Assembly (NCBI RefSeq): GCF_900142885.1
Contig: NZ_FRCL01000002.1
Location: 186,001-250,000, forward strand
Origin: Flavobacterium xinjiangense
GTDB lineage: Bacteria > Bacteroidota > Bacteroidia > Flavobacteriales > Flavobacteriaceae
Length of the DNA stretch: 64,000 nt
Reading direction: 5' to 3'
Of the stretch, positions 1 through 8,638 are shown piece by piece (the stretch's first letter is position 1; each line of letters starts with the position of its first letter). The translations under genes were made by a program, and so were the position numbers. The notes beneath the pieces were generated by a model. It ran no database searches, had not been told where the DNA came from, and was given only the letters and a program-made list of their open reading frames with translations.

Positions 1-427
1 GAATGTAATTATCCAGTGTCAATAACCAGTTTTTATTGACCACGCAATCAGCATCAGTGGTGATAATCCAATTAGTATTTACTATTTGCATTGCGGTGAC
101 AATCGCATCTTTCTTGGGTGAATTTGAAACCCGAATATTCTTAATAACCGAAACCTTAAACTTTAAACTTGGAACTATAAACGCTTCTTTAGAAAAATCA
201 TCTACCAAAATCACTTCAAACAGTTCTAGCGGGTAATTCAACTTGGATAAACTGCCTAATAAAACGGGCAGGTTTTCTGCCTCATTCCGAAAAGGAACGA
301 TAATCGAGAACTTTGTTTTTGGCGTTAAGCGTGTGTAATCAATAGTATTTACTTTAGTGAAACCATAAATAAGAAAGGCAATCGCCGGGCAATACAGGAT
401 TATGACGAAGGACAAAACAAAAATCAT
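1..427 (-). CDS. Family 2 glycosyltransferase, N-terminal part (cut by window edge)
   Basis: The reverse strand encodes the first 142 residues of a GT2 glycosyltransferase that runs off the window start. A hydrophobic segment at residues 1-22 is a membrane anchor. It is followed by the GT-A nucleotide-sugar fold: SIIVPFRNEAENLP near residue 45, VDDFS near 80 and TTDADC near 125, the last being the DXD-type metal site. Its ATG lies downstream of and overlaps the stop of the YbhN-like gene (ATGA arrangement), so the two are probably translationally coupled. GT2 plus YbhN-like pairs often act in polyprenyl- or lipid-linked sugar transfer, but the substrate here cannot be told. A short plus-strand reading frame at 36-236 is only a shadow. 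Confidence 0.85.
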   Translation of the reverse strand, partial: MIFVLSFVIILYCPAIAFLIYGFTKVNTIDYTRLTPKTKFSIIVPFRNEAENLPVLLGSLSKLNYPLELFEVILVDDFSKEAFIVPSLKFKVSVIKNIRVSNSPKKDAIVTAMQIVNTNWIITTDADCVVNKNWLLTLDNYI

Positions 428-1368
428 ATTGGATTTCTAGTTTTAAAATTCAACACATAATAACTGCCAATCACTACCGGTAAAACGACATTTAGAAACC
501 ACATAAGTGTAGTTATAAAAATAACAATCCATTCGTTTACGCCAAGTAGCCCAAAAAAATAAACGGCAACACTTCCTTTTATGGCAAAGTCCAAAAACTG
601 AAAAGTAGGCAGTGAGGAAGCTAGGAAATAAACGCTTGTAATCGTGGCAATGGCTGTTAAATAAGACAAGTCAACATCAAAAGCCAGAAACAAAAAGTAG
701 TATTGGTGCGAAAAAACCAGAAACCGACAAATCGCTAAAAAGATATTTTTTTGATGAATGGGTTTTGGGATTTCGTTAATCTTATGAATCAGTTTTTCGA
801 TGGAGAAGCCCTTAATCGTTAATTTTTTTAAAGAAAACAAGATTCCAAACACCAGAAAACAAATTCCAAACAGAATCATAACAGTTTTTGTGGTAATCAC
901 ATTGTATTGTGCATTGAAATACAATAAACCGAAAATTCCAAAAATAACCGTCAAAATCATTTGAATTCCGTTGCAAATGAGGTTTAAAAAAATGACTTTT
1001 TTAGTTTCACTTTTCTCAAAAAACAATGCTTTTCCAGCATATTCGCCTACGCCATTAGGTGTAAACAGTCCGGCAGTCAGCGCAGCAAGAACTTGTTTGG
1101 TTGCATCTCCCAAAGAGATTTTATGGATAAACCCGACCAAATTCTGCCATTTTAAGATTTCAAAAAACCGATTCAAAACACTGAGAAATAAAATAAAGGC
1201 GATTCCGCTAACCGACTGGTTTTTCTGGAACAGAATGATGAATTTTTGCCAATCGAGTTTGTCGTTATTGGCCAATTGATCGTAAATAAAATAAAACGCA
1301 CCTCCCACAATCAAAAGTTTGATCAGAAGTACGAGGAATTGTTTAGTTTTGTGTGGAATTGAAATCAT
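424..1368 (-). CDS. YbhN/UPF0104-type (LPG synthase transmembrane region) protein
   Basis: A 314-residue polytopic inner membrane protein with about eight hydrophobic segments. It includes the conserved ANDK-type start and a central LTAGLFTPNGVGEYAGKAL stretch, which resembles the GxxGEy signature of the lysylphosphatidylglycerol synthase transmembrane region family (COG0392). Members are thought to be lipid or polyprenyl-lipid flippase-like proteins; the aminoacyl-transferase domain of MprF is absent. It is cotranscribed with the downstream GT2 gene through a four-base overlap and is divergent from ruvC. Assignment is to family only, with no specific substrate. Confidence 0.8.
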   Translation of the reverse strand: MISIPHKTKQFLVLLIKLLIVGGAFYFIYDQLANNDKLDWQKFIILFQKNQSVSGIAFILFLSVLNRFFEILKWQNLVGFIHKISLGDATKQVLAALTAGLFTPNGVGEYAGKALFFEKSETKKVIFLNLICNGIQMILTVIFGIFGLLYFNAQYNVITTKTVMILFGICFLVFGILFSLKKLTIKGFSIEKLIHKINEIPKPIHQKNIFLAICRFLVFSHQYYFLFLAFDVDLSYLTAIATITSVYFLASSLPTFQFLDFAIKGSVAVYFFGLLGVNEWIVIFITTLMWFLNVVLPVVIGSYYVLNFKTRNPI

Positions 1369-1384
1369 TGGTGCAAAGTAACAA

Positions 1385-1416
1385 AACTTTAAACTTTTAG
1401 ACTTTAAACTTTAAAC
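1385..1416. repeat. Short AT-rich repeat (AAACTTTAAACTT type) in divergent promoter region
   Basis: Between the divergent YbhN-like gene and ruvC the sequence repeats ACTTTAAACT-like units three to four times. Similar tracts occur at about 51850-51880 and 63706-63745, and a related but palindromic one at 28500-28552, so this is probably a dispersed simple repeat. Function is unknown. Confidence 0.45.
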
Positions 1417-1423
1417 TAAATCA

Positions 1424-1978
1424 TTGGCAAACGAACGCATCATATTAGGAATTGACCCTGGAACGACGATTATGGGTTTTGGATTGATAAAAATTGTCAA
1501 TAAAAAGATGGAATTTTTACAATTGAATGAATTGCAATTGTCCAAATATGACAATCATTATCAAAAACTGAAAATCATTTTTGAGCGTACCATTGAGTTA
1601 ATAGATACGCATAATCCAGATGAAATCGCAATTGAAGCGCCGTTCTTTGGTAAAAACGTGCAATCAATGCTAAAGTTAGGACGCGCGCAAGGTGTGGCCA
1701 TGGCAGCGGGACTTTCGAGAGATATTCCTATTACGGAATACGAACCCAAGAAAATAAAAATGGCAATTACCGGAAACGGAAACGCCAGCAAAGAACAAGT
1801 TGCTAAAATGCTCCAACAATTGTTAGGATTAAAAGAACTACCCAAAAATCTAGATTCCACCGATGGATTAGCCGCAGCGGTTTGTCATTTTTTCAATTCA
1901 GGAAAAGTAGTTGGGGAAAAAAGTTATACCGGTTGGGATGCATTTGTAAAACAAAACGAAGAACGAGTAAAAAAGTGA
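1424..1978 (+). CDS. ruvC: Crossover junction endodeoxyribonuclease RuvC
   Basis: RuvC resolves Holliday junctions as a dimer during recombinational repair, acting with RuvAB. The 184-residue length is normal. The four acidic positions of the RNase H-like site are visible: Asp in GIDPGT (residues 9-14), Glu in IAIEAPFFGKN (about 70), and the STDGLAAAVCH motif near the C-terminus, which supplies the last Asp and the His. The start is a TTG codon; no in-frame ATG sits close enough to preserve the first beta strand with the catalytic Asp. It is divergent from the YbhN-like gene and precedes hemW. Confidence 0.95.
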   Translation: MANERIILGIDPGTTIMGFGLIKIVNKKMEFLQLNELQLSKYDNHYQKLKIIFERTIELIDTHNPDEIAIEAPFFGKNVQSMLKLGRAQGVAMAAGLSRDIPITEYEPKKIKMAITGNGNASKEQVAKMLQQLLGLKELPKNLDSTDGLAAAVCHFFNSGKVVGEKSYTGWDAFVKQNEERVKK

Positions 1979-2047
1979 TCAGTGGTCAGTTTTTAGTATT
2001 CAGTGTGTAACTGTATACCGAGACTGTATACTGCGACTGAAAATTAT

Positions 2048-3184
2048 ATGAGCGGAATCTACATCCATATCCCTTTTTGCAAGCAGGCATGTCATTATTG
2101 CGATTTCCATTTTTCGACTTCGATGAAGAAGAAAGAAGAGATGGTTTTGGCTATTGCCAAAGAAATTCAAATGCGTAAAAGCGAGTTTGAAAAGGATCAA
2201 GTTGAGACTATTTATTTTGGAGGAGGAACGCCTTCGGTTTTAACTTCTGAAGAGATTAATTTTCTGATTGCTGCAGTTTATAATAGCTATTCTGTTTCAG
2301 AAAATCCTGAAATCACGCTTGAAGCGAATCCCGATGATTTGTCTGAAGAGCGAATCATAGAATTATCTAAAAGTAAGATTAATCGGTTGAGCATAGGAAT
2401 TCAGTCTTTCTTTGAAGATGATTTACAATTGATGAACCGCGCCCATAATTCGGCGGAAGCCAAAAAATGTCTTGAAGTTGCTACTCAATATTTCGACAAC
2501 ATTTCTCTTGATTTGATTTACGGTGTTCCAGGAATGAGCAACGAGAAGTGGAAACAAAATATTGAAACGGCTTTGAGTTTTGGAATCCCCCATATTTCCA
2601 GTTATGCTTTGACTGTGGAACCCAAAACGGCTTTGAACAAGCTCATTCAAACAGGAAAAATCGAAAAACCTAAAGATGAGGTTGCGGAAGAGCATTTTGC
2701 TATTCTGGTAGAAGCACTCGAAGCGAATGATTTTATCCATTATGAATTATCGAACTTCGGGAAGGCCAATTATTTTTCCAAGAATAATTCGGCGTATTGG
2801 TTAGGAAAAAAATATATGGGAATTGGCCCTTCGGCCCACAGTTATGATGGTGTGTCGAGGAGTTGGAATGTTTCCAATAATTCGCTGTATTTAAAATCTA
2901 TCCAAGAAGATAAATTGCCTAATGAAATTGAAATTCTTTCGGCAGCAGACCGATACAATGAATATATTATGACGGGCTTGCGGACGATTTGGGGTGTTTC
3001 TTTAGACCGAATAAAAACGGAATTTGGCTTTGTTTATTTGGAGTATTTGAATAAACAAGTTCAGAAGTTCTTGAACGATGAATTAGTTTTAGTCGAGGAC
3101 AATGTTTTGAAAACCACCAAAAAAGGAAAGTTTTTGACAGATGGAATTGCATCAGACTTATTTTACTTAAATTTGGAAGAGTAA
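2048..3184 (+). CDS. hemW: Radical SAM protein HemW (coproporphyrinogen III oxidase-like)
   Basis: A 378-residue radical SAM protein. The N-terminus reads MSGIYIHIPFCKQACHYCDF, with the CxxxCxxC cluster motif, and FGGGTPS follows near residue 60. HemW proteins bind haem and act as chaperones inserting it into membrane enzymes; they lack features of true HemN. I chose the ATG at 2048 because the family starts directly before the IYIHIPFC strand. The 15 codons upstream come from a repeat-like ACTGTATAC spacer. It follows ruvC in the same direction, about 70 bases away. Confidence 0.93.
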   Translation: MSGIYIHIPFCKQACHYCDFHFSTSMKKKEEMVLAIAKEIQMRKSEFEKDQVETIYFGGGTPSVLTSEEINFLIAAVYNSYSVSENPEITLEANPDDLSEERIIELSKSKINRLSIGIQSFFEDDLQLMNRAHNSAEAKKCLEVATQYFDNISLDLIYGVPGMSNEKWKQNIETALSFGIPHISSYALTVEPKTALNKLIQTGKIEKPKDEVAEEHFAILVEALEANDFIHYELSNFGKANYFSKNNSAYWLGKKYMGIGPSAHSYDGVSRSWNVSNNSLYLKSIQEDKLPNEIEILSAADRYNEYIMTGLRTIWGVSLDRIKTEFGFVYLEYLNKQVQKFLNDELVLVEDNVLKTTKKGKFLTDGIASDLFYLNLEE

Positions 3185-3186
3185 CT

Positions 3187-3230
3187 TAACCACAAAGGGC
3201 GCAAAGTTTTACGCAAAGTTGAGAGGAATT
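3187..3230. repeat. Dispersed CGCAAAG-type intergenic repeat
   Basis: The spacer after hemW contains ACCACAAAGGGCGCAAAG followed at once by TTTTACGCAAAG, two imperfect copies of a CGCAAAG unit. This arrangement recurs in flavobacterial intergenic DNA in my general knowledge. Only one locus is seen in this window, so the call is tentative. Confidence 0.35.
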
Positions 3231-3268
3231 TTGTGTTGTAGTGTCTGAGTGGTACAAAAAATTAATTT

Positions 3269-4033
3269 GTGTTAGCAATAATTCAACATAGCAATCAAAC
3301 AATTGAAGTCGATTTATCAAAACCCATTGATATTTCGATTCCGTTAACTAATACGGATGAAAATCCAATTGCGTGGTATATTGAGAAACCAGTAATTGAA
3401 CCTGTTATTTTTGGGGATTGGATAGGGAAAGTTTCTGAAGGGAAATCGTCTACGAATTTCAATAATATTTTTTTTAATCCCCATGGACATGGAACGCATA
3501 CAGAATGTGTGGGGCATATTACAAGGGATTTTTACAGTATTAATCAATCGTTGAAACAGTTTTTCTTTTTGGCTGAATTGGTTTCGATAGAGCCAGAAAT
3601 TAGGGGTGAAGATTTGGTGATTACTAGAATTCAGATTGAGAAAACCTTGAATGGAAAAACTCCCGAAGCAATAATTATTAGGACGTTACCCAATCTAGAA
3701 GCCAAAAAGAATTTAAAATATTCGAATACAAATCCGCCATATCTGGATGAAGCTGCTGCGCGTTTCATTCGCGAAAGCGGAATACAACATTTACTGATTG
3801 ATTTACCAAGTGTCGACAAAGAACATGACGACGGAAGATTATTAGCCCACAAAGCCTTTTGGAATGTAACAAATGTTAATGATTTGAATGCAGATGCGAG
3901 ATTAGATTGCACAATAACGGAAATGATTTTTGTTTCAAATGAAGTAAAGGACGGCAGTTATTTACTGAATTTGCAAATTGCTTCTTTCGAAAATGATGCG
4001 AGCCCAAGCAAACCTATATTATATAAAATATGA
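3269..4033 (+). CDS. Cyclase-family metal hydrolase (kynurenine formamidase-like)
   Basis: A 254-residue protein of the cyclase/arylformamidase family (PF04199). The metal-binding signature appears as HGHGTHTECVGH near residues 72-83, matching the family HxGTHxDxPxH pattern with Glu-Cys in place of Asp-x-Pro. Family members hydrolyse N-formylkynurenine or related amides or esters; the altered motif makes the exact substrate uncertain. The start used is a GTG giving MLAIIQHSNQ; no ATG is nearby. The next gene starts on its stop codon (ATGA overlap), so the two are probably in one operon. Confidence 0.8.
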   Translation: MLAIIQHSNQTIEVDLSKPIDISIPLTNTDENPIAWYIEKPVIEPVIFGDWIGKVSEGKSSTNFNNIFFNPHGHGTHTECVGHITRDFYSINQSLKQFFFLAELVSIEPEIRGEDLVITRIQIEKTLNGKTPEAIIIRTLPNLEAKKNLKYSNTNPPYLDEAAARFIRESGIQHLLIDLPSVDKEHDDGRLLAHKAFWNVTNVNDLNADARLDCTITEMIFVSNEVKDGSYLLNLQIASFENDASPSKPILYKI

Positions 4034-4461
4034 TATGCTCCGCCAGTTCGCCTTATGGGCTCGTGTCCGTTTCAACCGATAAAAATAAGCTGAACGTTCC
4101 TTTTATTCAGCAATTCCTTAAAGATATTTATTGGGCTGCAGGAAGAACGATAGAGGAGGTTCAAACAACTATTGATCATTCATTTTGTTTTGGGATTTAT
4201 CTTAATGACACACAAATAGGTTTTGCGAGAGTAATCACTGATTATGTTGTTTTTGCATATTTGATGGATGTTTTTATTACCGAAAAGCATCGAGGTAAGG
4301 GATATTCTTCTGTTTTAATACGCAGTATGATGACAGAACCTAAACTGAAGGATATTAAAATTTGGAGATTAGCTACTTCTGATGCGCATTTTTTATATGA
4401 AAAATTCGGTTTTAAAGCATTGGAAAATCCAGAAAAAATGATGGAGAAGAAAGTGATTTGA
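4030..4461 (+). CDS. GNAT family N-acetyltransferase
   Basis: A small single-domain acetyltransferase of 143 residues. The acetyl-CoA pyrophosphate loop is visible as EKHRGKGYSSVLI (about residues 88-100), after the strand YVVFAYLMDVFI. It ends with the usual FYEKFGF-type element, here LYEKFGFKALENP. The ATG at 4030 overlaps the previous stop. The first 12 codons (MICSASSPYGLV) come from a dispersed repeat also found near 29707, so the ancestral N-terminus is probably VSTDKNKL; a GTG at 4063 is an alternative start. The acceptor is unknown. Confidence 0.85.
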   Translation: MICSASSPYGLVSVSTDKNKLNVPFIQQFLKDIYWAAGRTIEEVQTTIDHSFCFGIYLNDTQIGFARVITDYVVFAYLMDVFITEKHRGKGYSSVLIRSMMTEPKLKDIKIWRLATSDAHFLYEKFGFKALENPEKMMEKKVI

Positions 4462-4502
4462 TTTTTTAAAATTCTGCCTTTAAAACTTAAAGTAATAAAA
4501 AA

Positions 4503-4859
4503 ATGAACCTAGAAACCTACTATGAGTACTGTCTTTCTAAAAAAGGGGTGACGGAACATTTTCCTTTTGATGAAGATACATTGGTGTTTAAAGTTGGTGG
4601 AAAAATGTTTGCGTTGTCGTCTTTGATGCAGTGGGAAAAAGCGGAGCCGTCCGTCAATCTAAAATGTGATCCAGACCGTGCTCAGGAATTACGGGCACAA
4701 TATGACGACATCAAACCGGGGTTTCACATGAGTAAAATTCATTGGAATACAATTGCGATTAATAAATCTGTTCCGGATCTACTAATTAAAGAATTGATTG
4801 ATCATTCCTACGACTTAGTGTACAAGAGTTTAACTAAGAAGATGCAATTGGAGCTTTAG
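4503..4859 (+). CDS. MmcQ/YjbR family protein (DUF419)
   Basis: A 118-residue protein with the CyaY-like YjbR fold. Recognisable parts are the start MNLETYYEYCLSKKGVTE, the FPFDEDTLVFKVGGKMFAL strand pair, SVNLKCDP and GFHMSKIHWNTI. Members are proposed DNA-binding or nucleotide-related proteins, but no role is established. It lies 41 bases after the GNAT gene in the same direction. Confidence 0.88.
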   Translation: MNLETYYEYCLSKKGVTEHFPFDEDTLVFKVGGKMFALSSLMQWEKAEPSVNLKCDPDRAQELRAQYDDIKPGFHMSKIHWNTIAINKSVPDLLIKELIDHSYDLVYKSLTKKMQLEL

Positions 4860-4984
4860 ATATGGGATCCATTCATCTAGACTTTTATGTTATTCGGCTA
4901 TATTAAATTTATTTTTGTCGAAATACAGCGTTGTTTTATTTGAAATCTATCTATTTTTATACATTACAATCCATATAGAGACAA

Positions 4985-5398
4985 ATGAGCAAATCACTAA
5001 ACATTTTATTAATTGAAGATGATGCAATTGAGGTTATGAAATTCAATCGAGTTTTAAGTACCTTGAATGTCAAACATAAAATTGTTGAAGCGAACAATGG
5101 AGAAGAAGCACTGACTATTCTGAAGGTTAAAGAAGTTATCCCAGATATCATAATCTTAGACTTGAATATGCCGAAAATTAATGGGATTGAATTCTTAACG
5201 ATATTAAAAGCTGACGAATATTTAAAATACATACCGGCGATAATTTTGACAACATCAAACAATAGAAAAGATGTTTTAGAATGTTACAGAATAGGAATTG
5301 CAGGTTATTTGTTGAAACCGCTTAAATATGATGATTATATTGATAGAATAAAACGTCTGATAGAATACTGGAGTTGTAATGAGTTAATAACTCAGTAA
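4985..5398 (+). CDS. Single-domain response regulator (CheY-like receiver)
   Basis: A 137-residue receiver with no output domain. The acidic pair is at residues 12-13 (EDD), the phosphoacceptor Asp59 is in IIILDLNMP, the switch Thr is in ILTTSNN and the Lys is in YLLKPL. It opens the operon that contains H-NOX, FIST and two histidine kinases lacking receivers. It is therefore the natural middle carrier between these kinases and the free Hpt protein at 10796. The next gene begins one base after its stop. Confidence 0.9.
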   Translation: MSKSLNILLIEDDAIEVMKFNRVLSTLNVKHKIVEANNGEEALTILKVKEVIPDIIILDLNMPKINGIEFLTILKADEYLKYIPAIILTTSNNRKDVLECYRIGIAGYLLKPLKYDDYIDRIKRLIEYWSCNELITQ

Positions 5399-5399
5399 G

Positions 5400-5942
5400 A
5401 TGTACGGGATTGTAAATAAAGCAATTGAAGAACTAGTAACGGCCAATTTTGGGGCGGATAAATGGGAGGCAATTAAACTTCGTAGTGGGATAGATGTAGA
5501 TTTTTTTATAAGCAGTGAGCCTTATGATGACGCTATCACTTTTAAGTTAGCACAAGCAGTTTCTGAAGAAATGGGCATGACCTTGAGTGCCGTTTTAGTT
5601 GCCTTTGGAGAATGGTGGGTCGTAAAGACAACAAAGGATAAATATGGAGGATTGATGGAAGCGGGAGGAGATAATTTGAAAGAATTTTTAATCAACTTGC
5701 CTCTTTTTCATAATCGAGTAATGCTGATTTATCCAAAACTGACTCCTCCAGAATTCAAAATTAGTGATGTTACTGAAAACAGCATTAATTTGCATTATTT
5801 TTCAAAAAGAGAGGGACTTCAGGACTTTGTAAGAGGTCTTATCCAAGGATTGGGAATAATGTACGATACGCCTGTCAAAATTAATTTAATCCAAACTCGC
5901 GACGAAGGTTGCTCACATGAAATTTTTAATGTAATTTGGTAA
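5400..5942 (+). CDS. H-NOX haem nitric oxide-binding protein
   Basis: A stand-alone 180-residue haem NO/O2-binding (HNOB) domain. Diagnostic residues are present: the proximal His104 in LPLFHNRV and the haem-propionate motif YxSxR at Tyr133-Ser135-Arg137 (LHYFSKREGL). The start MYGIVNKAIEELV is canonical. In other bacteria such proteins sense NO and inhibit or modulate a partner histidine kinase encoded next door. Here the partner is the following HNOBA-containing kinase, whose upstream TTG overlaps this gene's stop. It is cytoplasmic. Confidence 0.93.
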   Translation: MYGIVNKAIEELVTANFGADKWEAIKLRSGIDVDFFISSEPYDDAITFKLAQAVSEEMGMTLSAVLVAFGEWWVVKTTKDKYGGLMEAGGDNLKEFLINLPLFHNRVMLIYPKLTPPEFKISDVTENSINLHYFSKREGLQDFVRGLIQGLGIMYDTPVKINLIQTRDEGCSHEIFNVIW

Positions 5943-5950
5943 AAAAAAGC

Positions 5951-8635
5951 ATGGAAAAGTTAGGATTTAATTTTGATGAAGATAGTTTCAATAAGTTATT
6001 TCCTTTTTATATTCTAATTGATGCTAAATTAAAAATAAAAGGCCTTGGTAAAAGTTTAGCCAAGACTTTACCGTCAATTACCATAAATGACAGTTTTAAT
6101 TCAACTTTTGAAGTTAAAAGACCTTTTGTTGAAAACCCAACTTTTGAAGACTTAGTAGGAATTTTTGATCAACTTGTCGTTTTAGGAACCGCTATTAAAG
6201 ATATTGATTTACGAGGTCAATTTCAACTCCATAATGATTCTATTTTATTTGTAGGTTCCCCCTGGTTTGTCTCTATGAATCAAGTTAGTGAAAGGAAACT
6301 GACATTCCATGATTTCGCTTTTCATGATCCCTTGCTAGACCTGCTTCATGTTTTAAAAACGCAAGAAATTACTACCCAAGAATTAAAAGAATTATTGATT
6401 AAAATTAATAATCAAAAAAAAGATTTAAATAGAGATCAAGAAGAATTAAATAAGCTATCTCTTGTGGCTAGTGCTAACGAGAATGGCGTTGTTTTTACAA
6501 AATCCAATGGTGAAATTTTTTGGTGTAATGATGCTTATTTAAATTTGACAGGCTTTTCTAAAGAAGAAGTTATAGGAAGAACTCCTGTTGAGATTGGAAA
6601 ATGCGAGTACACAAATAAAGAGGACTTAAAGAGAATGACTGGCCCATTTTTTAAAGGCGAAAAATTCGATGTAGAATTGGTTCATGGTCGAAAAGATGGC
6701 AGCTATTTTTGGACTAAAACAAAAGGGCAGCCTGTCTTAGATTCAGCAGGAAACGTTAGTCAGTATTTTGCGATGATAGAGGATATAACCGAAAAAAAGC
6801 ATGCGGATTTTAAATTACTAGAGTCCGAAAACAGACTTTCATTTCTTATTGTCAATTTGCAAACGGGAATTATTTTAGAAGACGAAAACAGAAAGCTTTT
6901 ACTTGCCAATAAAAAATTCTGCAGCATGTTTGATTTTCTAGAAGATCCGGGTACTTTAATTGGTATGGATTGTTCTAATTCTGTTCAGGATTCAAAACGC
7001 TTTTTCAAAAATCCCGATTTATATGTAGAAAGATTGAATAGTGTATTCAAAATTAATGAACCAGTTTATAATGAAGAATTAGAGCTTGTTGACGGAAGGT
7101 TTCTGGAGAGAAGTTATATTCCAGTTTTTAGAGATGGCATTTATAAAGGCAATCTTAGATCCTACGTTGATATTACGATAAAAAAGAAACACGAAGAAAT
7201 ATTACGAAACGAAAAAGAGAAATACAGCAATATTATTGCTAATATGAACTTAGGTTTAATTGAGGTCGACGAAAATGATGTAATCACTTTAGCAAACCAT
7301 AGTTTTTGTGAAATTAGCGGGTATAATTTTGAGGAACTAATTGGAAAAAAGGCATCAAGCTTATTTCTAGCCGAAGAAAGTAAGGTGCTTATTGAAACTA
7401 AAAATAAATTACGGACTCAAGGCGTGACTGACTCTTATGAAATACAAGTAAAAAATAAAAGGGGAGAAAAAAGACATTGGTTAATTAGCGGTGCGCCAAA
7501 TTATAACGTAAATGGAAATATAATTGGTTCAATAGGTATTCATCTTGACATTACCGAACAAAAAGAACAGGAAGAAAGTCTCTATTTGCTGTCCTTAATT
7601 GCTGAAAAAAATATTAATGCAGTTGTTATTTCTGATGTTGAGGGCAGGATAGAATGGGTTAATACCAGTTTCGAAAAAATGTCCGGCTATACTAAAGAAG
7701 AATTGGTTGGAATTAAACCTGGTTATCTCTTGCAGGGAGCGGATACAAATCCTGAAACTATCCAGTACTTAAAAAATCAAATTAGTAAAGGGCAACCCTT
7801 TAACTGTGAAATTGTAAATTATTCTAAAACGGGAGAAAAATATTGGGTCAAAATCCAAGGACAAGCTTTATATAATAAAAAGGGCGAAATAGTCCGGTTT
7901 TTTGCTATTGAAGAAAACATTTCTAACAAGAAATTATTAGAAAATCAAAGGGAAGAATTAGTAGAGAGTTTAGCAAAAACGAATAAAGAACTGGAAGATT
8001 ATGCACAAATAGTTTCGCATGATTTAAAATCGCCTTTGCGAAGTATTCATTCTTTAATTTCATGGATAAAAGAGGATAGTGATAGGGAATTTAGTGATCA
8101 AACCTTAAAATATTTTTCTATGATTGAACATAAAGTGGAAAAAATGGATCATTTAATTGAAGGCATATTGACTTATTCAAAAATTGATAAAGAGGATATG
8201 GTCAAAGAAAATGTAAACACACACCAAATTATACAAGGGATCGTTGATATTATTCATATTCCAAAACATATCACTATTACTATAAAAAATAAGCTGCCGA
8301 TTATAAGAGCAGATCGTTATAGAATTCAACAGTTGTTTCAAAATATCATTGGGAACGCTGTTAATTATATTGAAAGGGAAGCAGGTTTAGTGGAAATAGC
8401 TTCGGAAGAATTTGATGATCATTATGTTTTTTCAATCAAAGATAATGGTGTTGGAATTGCAAAAGAACATCACAAAAAAATATTTAATACTTTCCAATCG
8501 TATACAAAAAGTGAGCATTCAACTGGACTAGGGCTTTCAATTGTTAAGAAAGTCGTCGACACTTATAACGGCGAAATTTGGATTGAAAGTGAATTAGGGG
8601 AAGGTTCTACCTTTTTTGTAAAACTTAATAAGTAG
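5951..8635 (+). CDS. HNOBA-PAS(x4) sensor histidine kinase, H-NOX partner
   Basis: An 894-residue soluble kinase. Residues about 1-145 form an HNOB-associated (HNOBA) domain, beginning FNKLFPFYILIDAKLKIKGLG and including FHDFAFHDPLLDLL. A short coiled coil (about 145-175) follows, then four PAS domains (about 175-670; the first has FWCNDAYLNLTGFSKEEVIG), HisKA with His at about 690 in VSHDLKSPLRS, and HATPase_c with DNGVGIA and STGLGLSIVKK. There is no receiver. HNOBA domains couple H-NOX to output modules. An in-frame TTG at 5936 overlaps the H-NOX stop, but ATG at 5951 is the better start. Confidence 0.92.
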   Translation: MEKLGFNFDEDSFNKLFPFYILIDAKLKIKGLGKSLAKTLPSITINDSFNSTFEVKRPFVENPTFEDLVGIFDQLVVLGTAIKDIDLRGQFQLHNDSILFVGSPWFVSMNQVSERKLTFHDFAFHDPLLDLLHVLKTQEITTQELKELLIKINNQKKDLNRDQEELNKLSLVASANENGVVFTKSNGEIFWCNDAYLNLTGFSKEEVIGRTPVEIGKCEYTNKEDLKRMTGPFFKGEKFDVELVHGRKDGSYFWTKTKGQPVLDSAGNVSQYFAMIEDITEKKHADFKLLESENRLSFLIVNLQTGIILEDENRKLLLANKKFCSMFDFLEDPGTLIGMDCSNSVQDSKRFFKNPDLYVERLNSVFKINEPVYNEELELVDGRFLERSYIPVFRDGIYKGNLRSYVDITIKKKHEEILRNEKEKYSNIIANMNLGLIEVDENDVITLANHSFCEISGYNFEELIGKKASSLFLAEESKVLIETKNKLRTQGVTDSYEIQVKNKRGEKRHWLISGAPNYNVNGNIIGSIGIHLDITEQKEQEESLYLLSLIAEKNINAVVISDVEGRIEWVNTSFEKMSGYTKEELVGIKPGYLLQGADTNPETIQYLKNQISKGQPFNCEIVNYSKTGEKYWVKIQGQALYNKKGEIVRFFAIEENISNKKLLENQREELVESLAKTNKELEDYAQIVSHDLKSPLRSIHSLISWIKEDSDREFSDQTLKYFSMIEHKVEKMDHLIEGILTYSKIDKEDMVKENVNTHQIIQGIVDIIHIPKHITITIKNKLPIIRADRYRIQQLFQNIIGNAVNYIEREAGLVEIASEEFDDHYVFSIKDNGVGIAKEHHKKIFNTFQSYTKSEHSTGLGLSIVKKVVDTYNGEIWIESELGEGSTFFVKLNK

Positions 8636-8638
8636 ATT

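Noticed and set aside
36..236. Plus-strand reading frame of 66 residues
   Set aside because: It lies antisense to a clear GT2 glycosyltransferase on the minus strand.
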